64,000 nucleotides of DNA, taken from positions 2,526,501-2,590,500 of the forward strand of contig CM044860.1 in the NCBI GenBank assembly GCA_024500155.1, written 5' to 3'. Source of the stretch: Chenopodium formosanum. Taxonomy: Eukaryota; Streptophyta; Magnoliopsida; Caryophyllales; Amaranthaceae. The notes beneath the pieces are model-generated. The model did no database searches and was not told where the DNA came from. It saw nothing but the letters and a program-made list of their open reading frames with translations. Each line of letters begins with the position of its first letter. Position 1 is the first letter of the stretch. The position numbers were made by a program, and so were the translations under genes. Positions 11,316 to 22,900 of this stretch are shown one piece after another.

Positions 11316-12363
11316 TAGGGCTGTGCATCGGTCCAAAACCGGACCGGACCGACCCGGACCAGACCGAAGACCGAATTTTAGGAAAGCTGGGACCGAAGAC
11401 CGGACCAGTTAAATTCGGTCCAAGGCCGAACAGGACCGATTGGTCCGGGTTAAACCCCGGACCGGACCGATAATCGATGATCCTGAATAGTTTTCTAATG
11501 TGGACCTTATTGTTATGGCCTTTAAGCCTTTAATTCTTTGAGTATTGTACATTATAAACATATTAATCATTACTGCTTGCCTAATGCCTATTTACACATA
11601 TATTTATTATTATTAATCAAGTCATTAAGTCATATAGTACCCATTTATAACTCAAAAGTCAAATCACAAATCCACAATTCCAAAAGTATACGTTAAATAT
11701 ACTACAATTCGTATTAAAGCCAAAACATCAATAAGGACAATAAAAATGAAATTATGAAATTGCTCCAACTCCTCTAAGAATCTTGAACATCATCATATCA
11801 TCAGTATCAATCTGCAAAAGAAAACGAAAACACATATAAATTAAAAAATTCCAAAGAGATAATATATGTATTGAAGTATTAGTAATAATATAGTAGTATT
11901 ACCTTTTTTAATTATCAAACAAAAACTACATCAGATTCACCATCATTTAAAGTAGAGCTCTCATAAAATCAGAGAAGCAATCATAAAAGAAATTTAGGAA
12001 GATGTGATGATGGTTCTGCAAACTTACAAGTTGCGTTTTTCATCAGTATTGCGGTTAACGTTTGTAGGTTTTAGGGTTTTTTCAACAGTTATATTTTGAC
12101 GTTTAATTCCCCTAGAATTAGTCTAGAACGTTTTAAATCAAAGGGTTTTTGTTAGCAATTAACGCAGCCCATCGTAATCTGTAAAATGGGTTTCGGTCCG
12201 GTCTGGGCTTTTTCCGGGTTTTGACCAGACCGGACCGAAACCTGGAAATATAATATTCCGAAACCGAAGACCGGACCGATTATATTTGGTCTGGTTTGTT
12301 CCGGACCGGTCCGGGTCGGTTCGGTCCAAAATTCCGATCCGACCCACTTTTTGCAAAACCCTA
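11316..12363. mobile_element. Non-autonomous hAT-like element, 1,048 bp, with 8-bp TSD
   Basis: The element starts TAGGGCTGTGCA and ends TGCAAAACCCTA (imperfect terminal inverted repeats). It is flanked by identical 8-bp direct repeats CGCATACC (11308-11315 and 12364-12371), the hAT signature. Both subterminal regions are arrays of CGGACCGG/GGTCCGG motifs in both orientations, the kind of subterminal repeat hAT transposases bind. The interior has no transposase-like frame, so it is non-autonomous. The perfect TSD suggests a fairly recent insertion. Confidence 0.88.
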
Positions 12364-12375
12364 CGCATACCCACC

Positions 12376-12382
12376 TATATAA
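12376..12382 (+). promoter_or_regulatory. TATA box of PMEI gene 1
   Basis: TATATAA lies 89 bp before the ATG at 12471 and only 4 bp after the right TSD copy of the hAT-like element. Everything upstream of the core promoter is therefore transposon DNA for 1 kb. Confidence 0.7.
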
Positions 12383-12470
12383 GTAATGTGACCATGTTGC
12401 TGATCCAATCTATCAAACAATTAAAAAAATTACACATTTCATATTTTTTCCTTAGCAAATTCAAAAAAAA

Positions 12471-13019
12471 ATGCATTCTAACAGTCCATTTTCCAAGCTA
12501 CCAATATTTTTCTTCCTCACTATAATTTTTACCATTCTTTCTTTGATCAATGCTGCTAACGTTATTTCAAATAGTTGCGAAAAAATCATACATTACGATG
12601 CAAATGTCGAGTACCACACTTGTGTAAAAGTACTCGAGTCGGATCCAAAGAGTGCAAACACAACCGTTGCACAGCTTGGAACCATCGCGTTACAAATGGC
12701 CATATCCAACACCACGTCCATACTTTCAAAAATTGACATCATTGTCAACGATCCGAAAACCGACCCGTCGACAAAGGAGGGATTGAAGGCATGTACTGAG
12801 ATTTATACGGATGCTAAAAAGAATTTACAAGACGGTTTAGCGGCTTTTACAAGTGGGGATTATTTGACAGCTAGTAATAAAGCAAGTGCTGCACAAAATG
12901 ACCCTGCTGCTTGTCAAAATAAGTTTGCGCAATCTCCTTTGACACAAGAGAATGGTGATTTTTTTCAAATGTCTTCCATTGCACTTGGTTTTGCCGATTT
13001 GTTAAAGGCAACGAACTAA
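12471..13019 (+). CDS. PMEI-domain protein (invertase/pectin methylesterase inhibitor-like), copy 1
   Basis: 182 residues in a single exon. Residues 1-29 form a signal peptide with hydrophobic core FFFLTIIFTILSLINA. The mature part has the PMEI four-helix layout with four conserved cysteines: SCEKII and YHTCVKVL (first disulfide hairpin), ACTEIYTDA and AACQNKF (second). The helix-3 signature of alternating Asp/Ala (YTDAKKNLQDGLAAF) is present. The best fit from memory is the secreted putative invertase inhibitor (Pla a 1-like) subgroup. Members bind and block cell-wall invertase or pectin methylesterase, and which target applies cannot be told from sequence. Two paralogues lie about 11 kb downstream on the same strand. 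An upstream ATG at 12391 is out of context; 12471 begins the signal peptide. Confidence 0.88.
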   Translation: MHSNSPFSKLPIFFFLTIIFTILSLINAANVISNSCEKIIHYDANVEYHTCVKVLESDPKSANTTVAQLGTIALQMAISNTTSILSKIDIIVNDPKTDPSTKEGLKACTEIYTDAKKNLQDGLAAFTSGDYLTASNKASAAQNDPAACQNKFAQSPLTQENGDFFQMSSIALGFADLLKATN

Positions 13020-13710
13020 TTAATCATTTAGCACAAATGCATAATAATCTTAATTCTTAATAAAGTTTATTTTGTGGAAATTGAAATTCTATAGTTCAGT
13101 ACAATTTTGTTGTTGTTGTTGTTGTGCTTTCTCTACTCGTAGTACTTACTACGAGTAATTTTTATTGATGTATTATTTTTTATTGATTAAAACCGAATAT
13201 CATTAATCAAAGTTATATGTGATCAATAATAAAAAAAAAAACTTCTATAAATAAATTATTTGACTAGTAAAGGTCTAGCGCTTAAAAAAGTTGTTCGACG
13301 TTTAATCAATGCGGAGAAATCTCAACGCCTTTAAAAGTTCTTCATTTTTGAACGACAATTGTCACACAAAAAATTAAAATCAAAATGGACTTTGTACTCA
13401 TATTATTTAATATGACATAATAATTTTTAATAAATTTCATTAGTAAACATTTTCTATACAATATTTGTTGTGCTCGTACACATGTTTCTTCCTCAATGTC
13501 TATTTAGATGGCCTATCTAAGCTTTATTAGTTTCTGTATTTTAAAAAATATATTTATATATTATTTTCTCTAATTATATTTATTATTCTAGTGATTACAA
13601 TATAACCGATTATTATTAATAAATTCAACACGATCTTATGACAAAATTGTCCCCAAAAATGACATCTCTAATAAAAAGTTTGGCTTCTCCAATAGTTTTT
13701 ATGTTAAATA
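13020..13710. other. 3' flank of PMEI gene 1
   Basis: AT-rich, with AATAAAG at 13059 as a likely polyadenylation signal. I see no gene. It ends at the Helitron-like terminus at 13711. Confidence 0.5.
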
Positions 13711-13745
13711 CTAGTTTACGACTTCCGCGCGCGCGATGCGCGCGC
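13711..13745 (-). repeat. Helitron-type 3' terminal hairpin and CTAG end
   Basis: Plus-strand 13727-13734 and 13738-13745 form an 8-bp GC stem around a 3-nt loop (GAT). On the minus strand the hairpin is followed by about 11 nt and then CTAG with a flanking T. Confidence 0.8.
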
Positions 13746-14032
13746 TTCATTTGGCGAATCGGAATAGTTTTGTTTTGCATTTAACGTAAATGTGTAATTA
13801 TTCTTTTGTATTTTGATATAGTATTTGTTGCATCTACAAATATAACGTTATTGCTATATATAGATCAACAATGTTGTTGTTTATGAAGCAATAATTTTCT
13901 AATGTGAATATTAATTATGGGGTGTTTCCCTTTCTGTTTATCGTCTCTTCCTGTTTATATAGCCCTTGTTTCGCTACCTCCTTTTCCCTTCCTCTCCTTC
14001 TCCCCTTCCTCTCCTCCTCTATCTTAAGTTCT

Positions 14033-14452
14033 GACTAACCCCGGACTGAGTAATTTTTCAAGTAATTCTTAAATGAACCCTCAGGTAACCGCTGACTAAG
14101 TAACCCCTGACTAAACTCTTTAAGTAACCCTGACCGAATTACTCAAGTAACCCCTGACTGAACTCCTTAAATACCCTTACCTAGTAACTCGAGTAACCCC
14201 TGACCGAGTAACTCGAGTAACCCATGACCGAGTAATTCCTCGAGTAACCCATGACCGAGTAATTCCTCGAGTAACCCTTGACCGAGTAATTCGAGTAACC
14301 CTTGATCGAGTAATCTCTCAAATAACCCTTAATAGAGTGAACCTCTCAAGTAACCTCTATCTGAACCCTACAAATAACTCATGATCGAGTAGCTCGAGTA
14401 ATTCCTGACTGCATAACCCCGATAACCCTTAAGAAGATAACTCGGGTAACTC
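14033..14452. repeat. Minisatellite block A, GAGTAACCC units
   Basis: About 15-18 diverged copies of a unit of about 24 bp, (A/T)CTCGAGTAACCCNTGACCGAGTAA. The unit itself contains a half-palindrome CTCGAG/GAGTAA. A C/T-rich preface precedes the block (13961-14032). Confidence 0.85.
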
Positions 14453-15043
14453 TGCCACACGGTGTGGCTTGCTGCACCAAAAAGTTGTTGTTTGATAATA
14501 TATGTTGTCACAAAATCGAGTTCAAATAAGTGAGAAAAAATAAAACAATAATTGAAAATTATAGGTCGCACTTACTCCCTTTCTCTCTTTCTCCCTCAAG
14601 CCTTCTCCTTTGTTCTTTATTATTTTTTTTTTTGAAGGAAGGATCGTTCTTTATCATATATTCTTCTTTCTTTGAGTCCTATTCCCTATTTCTCTTTATT
14701 TCTCTTCTAACCCCCTTGCATTTCTACAGTCCCTATATCTTTTTTTTAGCCTCTCTCTATCTCATCCTCCTTCCTTCGTAACCCATATTTCTATCCCTCC
14801 CATGTTTTCTAACTTTTTTTTCCCGACCTTTATCCCTTCTTCTAGCCTACCACTTATCTCTTTTGAACAGGTATCTTTAGTTTTCAGTGTGCCCTATCTT
14901 TTAGCCCCTCTTTGTCTCTCTCTTCAAACCCTTCGCTTTCCAAGTTCCCTTCCTATCTCTCAATGATTCTCTATATTTTGGCCCTTGTTTCTCTACCTCC
15001 TTATCCCTTTCTCTTCTTCCCTTCCTCTCCTCCTTTATCTTAA

Positions 15044-15383
15044 GTAACCCCTGACTGACTAACCTGAACTGAGTAATTCCTCAAGCAACCTCTGAATTAA
15101 CCCTCAAGTAACTTGACCAAGTAACCCCCGACTGAACTCCTTAAATAACCCCTTACCATGTAACTCGAGTAACCCATGACCGAGTAACTCGAGTAACCCA
15201 AACCCTTAACTGAGTAATTCGAGTAACTCCTGATCGAGTAATCCCTCAAGTAACCCTTAACCGAGTGAACCTCTCGAGTAACCCCTATCTAAACCCCACA
15301 TGTAATCCTTGATCGAGTAACTTGAGTAAACCCTGACTGCATAACTCGGATAACCCCTAACAAAATAACTCGGGTAACCCCTG
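15044..15383. repeat. Minisatellite block B, duplicate of block A
   Basis: The same unit as block A, with the same C/T-rich preface (GCCCTTGTTTCTCTACCTCC at 14980) and the same exit (CACACGCTGTGG versus CACACGGTGTGG). The whole unit of about 1 kb was therefore duplicated after the array formed. Confidence 0.85.
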
Positions 15384-16920
15384 TCACACGCTGTGGTTCA
15401 ACTTTTATGTTAAATATGCCATAATTCTACCACAATTCTACCATAATGTTTAGCTTTTATGTTAAATGTGCTACTATTCAGATGACTTGTCCTTATACCA
15501 TCTCTAAAAGGCTTTGGCAATTATAGCTTGCACTTGATCCTTCTCTTTAAAGCCCCTTCCCCCCTATCACTCTCCCCTTTCCCTTTTATATATCTTGGTT
15601 TATCTCTAATGCGCGCGCTCCAAATGGCAAAACGTGATGTAGGACATGCTTGTTAACAATAATGTTGGAGTTTCGATTTTTTTTTTTTTTTTTTTTTTTT
15701 ATTGCATCTAAAATGATTCAATAAGTTCAAATAAGTAAAACATTTTCTAAATCAATGTTGGAAATTGAAAATGTCTATATATGAATATTAGATATAACAA
15801 GGAATTGAATTGATCGAAATTTTCATTTAGAACCAATATCCAATCCGGAAAACAAATATCGAATGCAAATTTGAAAAAGAATTTTAAAAATTTCGAAAAA
15901 TCTAATCGAAAAATCTTTGTATGTGAGGTCGTGGGGTTAACATAACTTAACACTTGGGGGCAACATTGATGACTTTAATCATAGTTAGCTACAAGCTACT
16001 CCACATTCACTTTTTATGCCTAACAAATTTGAAGTGTTGTTGTTCAACCCAAAAGATAAAAGATTGTGAAAAATGATACAGTACTATGATGCATTATGGA
16101 ATATCAATGGAACTCATTTGTTGCCAGATCAATACATCGTTTTGTCATGGGAATCACCCCATGAGCTACAGAATATTACTATGTGGACCGTATAATCAGA
16201 GCATAAAAGACTTGCAAGATAGTAACTACATATAGATACTTGACCGCAACCATTTATCTCCGTCTAAAATTCTGATAAGGTCCGTCAAGAAAAACCCGCT
16301 ACTCCAAGAACCACCACCGCCACCATCATCATCACACGCGCGGGAATCTAGTTCCTCCATTATAATCAAGCAGTGGTGACTTCTCTTTACCTGCAAACAA
16401 ATTTAAGAATGATGTCAATGGCACCCAAGAGTCCAACACTATCAGTTTTATAACTAATCACCCAAATATATATATTCAACATTCAAAGGCAACATGCAAC
16501 CTATCTTTACATTTCAAGCAGGTCATGAAATACCTTAAGCAGATAGAGCCACAAATCTAACAATCATATGCATTTCCTTCCCTTAATAAAGTGCCCCATA
16601 GATATACGAAAGAACCTTTATAACCATTGTTTTCTTTCTAAGCAAAAATTCAGATGGTGTTTCAAGAATCCTATCCAAATCTCGGCCATTTCGTAAATAG
16701 ATCATCAGTTCAAATTACCTAGGAATCTAGTCTAGCAACAATTCCTTTGCGTTCCTTTTTCTTTTAATAAAGGACGTTTGGGAAAAATACAACTATGAAG
16801 ACAAAATGCCACAGCCATGAAGAAAATTCAGTTTTAGACCATAAAAACAAATAAAAAAAATAATAATCAGCAAAATGTTTCACCATTAAATGCCACACCA
16901 TGCCTCAACATTACGCCATA

Positions 16921-17446
16921 GCAGAATATTTCTCAGAAACTTTTTCATTTTCAAATGAAATACATTGGTATGCAACTATGCACGCAAAGCAGTTGATGTC
17001 TCAGATTCAATGTGATTCTCAGAGTAAGCAGAATATTTCTCAGAAACTTTTTCATTTTCAAATGAAATATATTATGTTATAGACTGAGTAATTCTTTTTG
17101 CTTGAATGTAACAGTAAAATCAGAATCAGAGGAAAGCTTAGGTATTTTGATTGATATTTGTAAATAATGGCTACAAAAGTTGCTAAGGGCTAAGCTAAGA
17201 GATTTGAGTCTTGGAGAATACTACAACTACTACTCTATTGCTACTCTACAACTACTGCTACTCTATTACTACTTACTCCAAAATCCACATGTCTTCTCCT
17301 TTCCCCCTCTTTCTCTATTTATAATAAAAACTAAGGACTTAACCTAAAGATTCTAGAATATCCAAAGTGCCCCTCCTTAAATCAGTTTATTACATATTGG
17401 TATGCAACTATGCACACAAAGCAGTTGATGTTTTAGATTCAGTGTG
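16921..17446. repeat. 95-bp tandem duplication, second copy split by an LTR
   Basis: Copy 1 is 16921-17014. Copy 2 starts at 17028, is interrupted at about 17074, and resumes at 17395-17446. Both begin GCAGAATATTTCTCAG and end with TTGATGT...CA(A/G)TGTG. Confidence 0.85.
17075..17394 (-). mobile_element. Solo LTR-like insertion (320 bp)
   Basis: It begins TG and ends CA, flanked by TATTA/TATTG (4 of 5 match). The intact tandem copy at 16921-17014 serves as the empty site. On the minus strand it contains a strong TATAAATAGAG promoter element, which suggests the LTR reads on that strand. No internal retrotransposon region is present. Confidence 0.65.
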
Positions 17447-17768
17447 TAAACATAATCAAAGTCCTTTCTAAAAAGTTATCAATCATCCCACTGTACCTTA
17501 ATTTAAAGGCACCTTAAACATCAAGGTGGCAGCCAGTATGATAAACAAGTATGATAAACAATCCAGAACTATTTAATCCACTCACCTCTCTAAGGAGAAG
17601 CAAGTTTAGAGAGCTACAATACGCTTTCCTCGATGGACCCAAGCAATTCTTGTCAAGGCTCTGGAACATCATAAGGAATGAGATTAAACAAGAAAAGAAG
17701 CAAGCAAATATGACAACAGATTTCAGTGTTAGAACCTTCCAATGTTGTAGAGGCCGAGCATATATCCT

Positions 17769-18012
17769 TCATTTATACCGCAGATCAGCATGGTCTGGTC
17801 GTTTTAGTTGTCCACGCTGCTCAATAATACACAATGATTAAACTTAACCAAAGAAATAATTTTGCCAAATGTGTGCAGCAATAAGTTGATCCAATTACCT
17901 GAGAAAAGTAACTCTTGTTGCTAATCATAAAGTCCACCAAGCTGGCAAAAGATGCTCTCCGAACAAACGTACTTTTGGGCTTTTCAACTTCTGCTTTTTT
18001 TTTTTCTCTAAT
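17769..18012 (-). CDS. Two candidate terminal exons of an unidentified gene
   Basis: Exon at 17899-18012 (38 codons) follows a TATATTACAG acceptor and ends CAG|GTAATT. Exon at 17769-17816 (15 codons plus TGA) follows TTGAGCAG. They join in phase 0 to give a basic C-terminus containing KPKSTFVRRASFASLVDFM and ending KRPDHADLRYK. The clean splice signals, shared phase and protein-like composition argue for real or recently real exons. I do not recognise the family and could not find a convincing upstream coding exon. The fragment at 19572-19634, in phase 0 with an AAG|GTGAAG donor, is a possible start. They may be captured host exons inside the Helitron-like element. Confidence 0.35.
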
Positions 18013-19500
18013 CTGTAATATAATTTAGGAAAGTAATCAAATAATATATTACAAGGACAAGCAATATACACAAAATTGCAAGATACCAAAAACGAGCCTA
18101 AGAATATCACTGTACTCAATAAAACCAGTGGAGAGAGCTAAACATGAAGGTGCAGTATACACAAAATTGCAGGAATCATATGCCAAGGTGGGGGCTATCT
18201 AATATACCCCAAAAATACCAAATAGGAGCCTAAGAATATCACTGTACTCAATCAAACCAGCGGATAGAGCTAGACATGAAGTTTATACGGAATTACACCC
18301 AGACATTAGAATAGCAAATCTATATAATTTCATGGCTGGACAGGGAGGAGGCATAAAAGGGAAAGAATCACAATTTCTTGATTTAAAATGCAGAGTCAAA
18401 GGTCAATTTTTCCTCACTTTTTGTAATCCTATGATTCAGCAATTAGAATACTTTTTATGCTAGGTGAAAAGTTTTCAATTAGAATAAACAACTAAACTGA
18501 ACTTGTTTTTTACGAAATACTTCGTCCGTCCTAAAATATTTGTCTTGTGTACTACTTTGGTCCAATTATCTTTCTCAATTCTCTCTTGGTCCGAAAGAGA
18601 TTAGGGATTGAGGTAGGACAAAAAAGGGGAAAAAAGAATCAAATACAATTCAGTACCCAAAAACGAAAATTGAAAGAAACAACAATATTATTACTGAACA
18701 AAAACTAAAACGAATTCAAATTTAATTAGAACAACATTTCGTTAATTTAGGTAACATCAGAGAACTTACCAGAGAAGATCGGGCACAATCTAGTGAGAAA
18801 ATTAAGATTGAGAAGAATGGGCACAAAGAACAAAAAAAACCCCATTGAAGAACATTGTTCATAAATTCTTCCAAATTGCGATGTCCACATGATTTGCTGT
18901 CTTCTTCACCATAATCAACCTGATCCCCTGTCAAGTAATAGAACAATTCCCGCGCTCTGAAAATCAATTACCCAAAAAACCCTTTAAAATCATACATTCA
19001 TAGTTCATACATCAAATTTCCCCCAAATTAAATAAAAAAGAAATAAATAAAATTAAAAAATAAAAATAAAGAAGTGCAAAGCAATTTTCACCAATAAAAG
19101 GTAATAAATGAAAAACAAAATTTGTCATGGTCAACGGGAGATCTCTGAAGATAATTAGAGGGGAAATGACATAATTTTCACAAAACCCAAACAACTATTC
19201 AATTTTCATCCAAAATTCTAGAAAATCAATTTAAATTATTGAAATTAAAGGTATAAATTAACCTTACTGTGCCGAATCATTAGCAGGAGACATACGAACA
19301 GAGTCCTCGTCGATTTGGGTGAGATCGAGAGTGAGGCATCTTGTAATCTGTTTGTTTCTGCAAATAAACAAAATAACGCAAAATTTACAAACCCCAGAGC
19401 CATAATTTGCTAAATCATTCAAGGAAAAAAGTATATAAATTTCGACAAAACCTAGATTGTGAAATTGATACGGGATGATTAACAAGAAAGAAAATCTTAC

Positions 19501-19634
19501 CTCATGAAGGAGTGGAAACCAAGAAGTCGCTTCAGTGCTGCGAATAATGTCGAGATAGCATAGGCTTCACCTTGTCGGGAACTTCCTTCACTGTAACACC
19601 TCGAAGCTCGTTGATAAATCTACCCAACTCCATT
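19501..19634 (-). pseudogene. N-terminal exon fragment of a small mitochondrial-type protein gene
   Basis: On the minus strand ATG at 19634 opens a frame reading MELGRFINELRGVTVKEVPD, then KVKPMLSR, and meets TGA after 33 codons. The exon would end at a strong GAG|GTAAGA donor at 19501. From memory this resembles the N-terminus of small plant inner-membrane proteins with an ATP-synthase-f-like layout. The premature stop, and the location inside the Helitron-like element next to a second Helitron 5' end, suggest a captured fragment. The matching C-terminal exon of such a protein lies at 21011-21100, upstream in transcription order, so the pieces are not collinear. Confidence 0.35.
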
Positions 19635-19792
19635 GTTGTTCAATGAGAGAGAAAGAGAGAGAAAATGGGGATCGAATTCAGATGGTAACCCTAGGTCAAA
19701 GATTGAATTTTGATTGTAATCTTGGAGAAAGTGATGAATGTGGAAAGCAAAAGGTGAAAAGAGGGAAAGAGGTAAAACAGAACACCAGCTAG

Positions 19793-19945
19793 CATTTTGG
19801 CAGAGAAAAGAGTGGAAGCCAATAGATCACAAGCAGCAAAAATAAGGGCAACATTGTAATTGTACTTTTTCAGGGGCAAAATGGTCATCACACTATTACT
19901 AAGAGATTTTCAACTTGCCAACTTCTCACTTTTAAGAGATGGGGG
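19793..19945 (-). repeat. Second Helitron-type 5' end region
   Basis: About 150 bp that matches 23510-23659 closely (shared GCATTTTGGCAGAGA, GTAATTGTACTTTTT, ATCACACTATTACTAAG and AACTTCTCACTTTTAA). The outermost bases are degraded (TCTCTTAAAAGTGAG on the minus strand instead of TCTATAACTATTAAAAGTGA). Confidence 0.7.
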
Positions 19946-22900
19946 TGAGATAAAATTGATAGAAAATGAAGAAATTCCAGATAAATAGAGGTAATTATCA
20001 AGTTGATGAGAGAAAGATGAGGAAAATTTTGACAATTATACCTGAAGTTTTAGTTCGGAAAAGGGCCAAGCTGTATTTCTTCAAATTCTTCTGATTGTTC
20101 AGCCACCGTCCTTGGGTTTCGCTACTGGCTGCTCCATTATTCACGATTGCAAAGCATCCCACCTAACAATCCATTTTGAAGAAATTTTAAGGCTCAAATT
20201 CATAAATTATTAACAATATCAAACATTTTGTATTAAAATTCCCAAACCATGCACTTAAATCCCCCCAAAATCCCAAATAAAACTACTGTAATAAAAGATT
20301 GAAAACAAACTCCCTCATCCGACCTGGTTCAATGCATAGATTCATGAATTCAGATACTTTTTCGAGTCGAAAACTCATTCTTAAGCGCCTTAAAATGTCT
20401 CTTTCTTACCGCATATCCACTTAACCCAGAATTTAAAAGCTGTTTTGTGAAACAAGATGAGCCAATCTATGACTTGTTAGCTGCCATTCAAATAAAATCC
20501 AAACTTACTACACAAATTGGGGGTTAATATGAAGAAATCAGCAGAACTAATTCAGTTGTAAAAAAATTCAGTTGTAAAAAAAAAACACAAACCCAGAACA
20601 AAGCTTGCAGCTTTCACACATTTCTATGTACCAAAAACCCTCAGAAACAACAAAAAAAAAAAAAAAAAATCCCAAAATTAATAGATGGCACAAGTTGGAC
20701 CAAAAAGAAACCCAAATTGATGAACTCGAAACCCTAAATAAGCGAAAACCCCAAATTGACTATACATAATTCAACAATATAACCCAAATAACCGAGTATA
20801 AACCAATCAATCAAAAGAAAATGCGAAATTAAAAGGCACATTTCACCAAAAAAAATCTCAAATCATCAAAACATAAAACCCAATAATTTGAAGATCAAAT
20901 TCCCGATCCAATCAACATAACAAGCTCCAAATCCAATAAAAATAAAATCAACAAAATTTAGAATCAATTTGAAACAATCCAAACCAAAATAACCTGAAAA
21001 AGGAGGGAGATCAATGACCATGTTTCTGGGCATGCTCAAGATGACGACGTTCCTCGGGAAGAGCAACAGGGTAAGAGAAGGCCACACCACCAAAGCAAAC
21101 CTAGAAATCCATGAGCGACAAGTCGACCAAGAACGCTGAAAATTGGATCATCAAAACAATACATTAAGTGAAATTGATAATAATTATTATGGAATAATCG
21201 AAATAATTTTTTTAAAAAGAAAGAGGATAGACCAAATGGTACCTCAACTGAGCAAAGAGACCCTTCTTCAAGAAGGGAGGAATGCAACCCACCGAAAACT
21301 GAGCAATTCAGGAGAAATCAAATAAAGCAATTCAGGGAAATCAAATAAAGCAAGTCACACTACCATGAGAACAATACAAACCAACTATTATTTTCCAAAA
21401 AAAAAAAAAATATACAAACCAACTATCAACTGCTGAACACTAATCGCATTCCCATGAGAACACAGACCAATTTAGACTCCCCTCACAGCCTCACACACAC
21501 TAATATGCAATCAGAACTCATAAGCCACCAAGCAATACACAAGTACATTGTGGTCATGCACCTTTCTAAATAACTTTGACTACTGAAAGTATAAGAGCAT
21601 AAACCTTGTATAATTTAGCAGAACCTTAACAATTCCAAAATGGGCAGTGTGAAAATGGCAAGGAAGAGAGTGATTTGAAAAACCAGAATAAGGGTCAGAA
21701 AGATAATCTCCATCCTAACCATCAGAAAGATAACATTCCAAGCATTGTGTTTTATTATGTGCACAATTGTTTGTATGTAAACGACCGATTATAACTATCT
21801 CAACTGTTGGTATACAATTTACGATCTTAAATTACAGCAAAAACAGTAGTAAGAGCAAAATTACCCTAAAATATTCAACCCTAAACATTCGAAGAATAAA
21901 TTAATCTAAAACGAAAAACATAGGTAAAAGAACTGAGGCAGCACCATTTTGGTGCCATATTCCGGATTAAACCAACCTCCATCTATTTGCTCGCATGCCT
22001 ATTCCGAGTTTCATCACATGAATTAGGCCGAACTGGTCTTGATAAGCTGCAATCCAAAAGCAAAACTCATCAGAACCCTAAATCAATTAAATTCGAGAAA
22101 CTAAAAACAAAATTAATTAATTAGGTAATCTATAAAAATCATCAGAATTCCTAAATCAAACTGAAAATAAAACACCCAAATCCTAACTATTTTATAAAAC
22201 AAAAATAAAACACCAGAAAAACCAAAAGAATTCTAAAGCCTTATACCCCAAAAAAATCCCAGATCATAGAAAAGGGAGGAGAATTAAAACCCTCTTGCTT
22301 CCATTAAAGAAGTCTAGTCATCTTGCTGCAAACCCCAAAAAAAATCGCCAAACCACCTACAAATCTGTTCGAATTTCACAAAAAAAATTGCATAACTTCA
22401 ACTGATCTTGTTTCTTAATAAATCAAAGTGAAATTCCATCAATTCCAAAAAACACAAACAACAACAACATTGATTATAATTAATAAAATCAAATCCAATA
22501 ATCCCCATTTAAGCCACCCTATCAATAATCCTCATCTGAAGAAAACAACGAAAATAAGAAATAGTGGATGAAGAATGAACGAGAAATCAACACCAATTAT
22601 TTTAAAATTACAGCAAAAATAAAATAAAATAAAATTAAGAATTTAGTTGAAATTACAGCAAAAAATAAAATAAAATAAAATTATAGAAGCAATTACCTCC
22701 CCTAAGTCAGCAACCCGCATAAGATCAACCTCGGTGAGACCCGCAAGTAAAATCGGCTTATTAATTCTATACTTCTTACTAAGCCGTTGGTCAGATCCCC
22801 CACTATTTGAACACCACCCAAAAAAGTTCCCGAACGAAAACCCTAATCCTAAGTCACGAAAGATCGAAAATTTAAGTTGAAAATAAACCTCAATTTCCAT

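Noticed and set aside
14530..14781. Leu/Phe/Ser frame of 83 codons that looks membrane-like
   Set aside because: It comes from C/T-rich low-complexity DNA between the two minisatellite blocks.
14040..15380. CRISPR-like or telomeric array from GAGTAACCC repeats
   Set aside because: The units are contiguous and diverged without unique spacers, and do not match the plant telomere unit TTTAGGG; it is a minisatellite.
15605..15630. A second Helitron 3' hairpin (GCGCGCGC motif)
   Set aside because: The motif has only one arm and no CTRR end. It is at most a degraded relic.
21030..21290. A Leu/Trp-rich membrane protein on the minus strand
   Set aside because: The frame crosses several good splice acceptors, and only the other frame (21011-21100) gives a protein-like exon.
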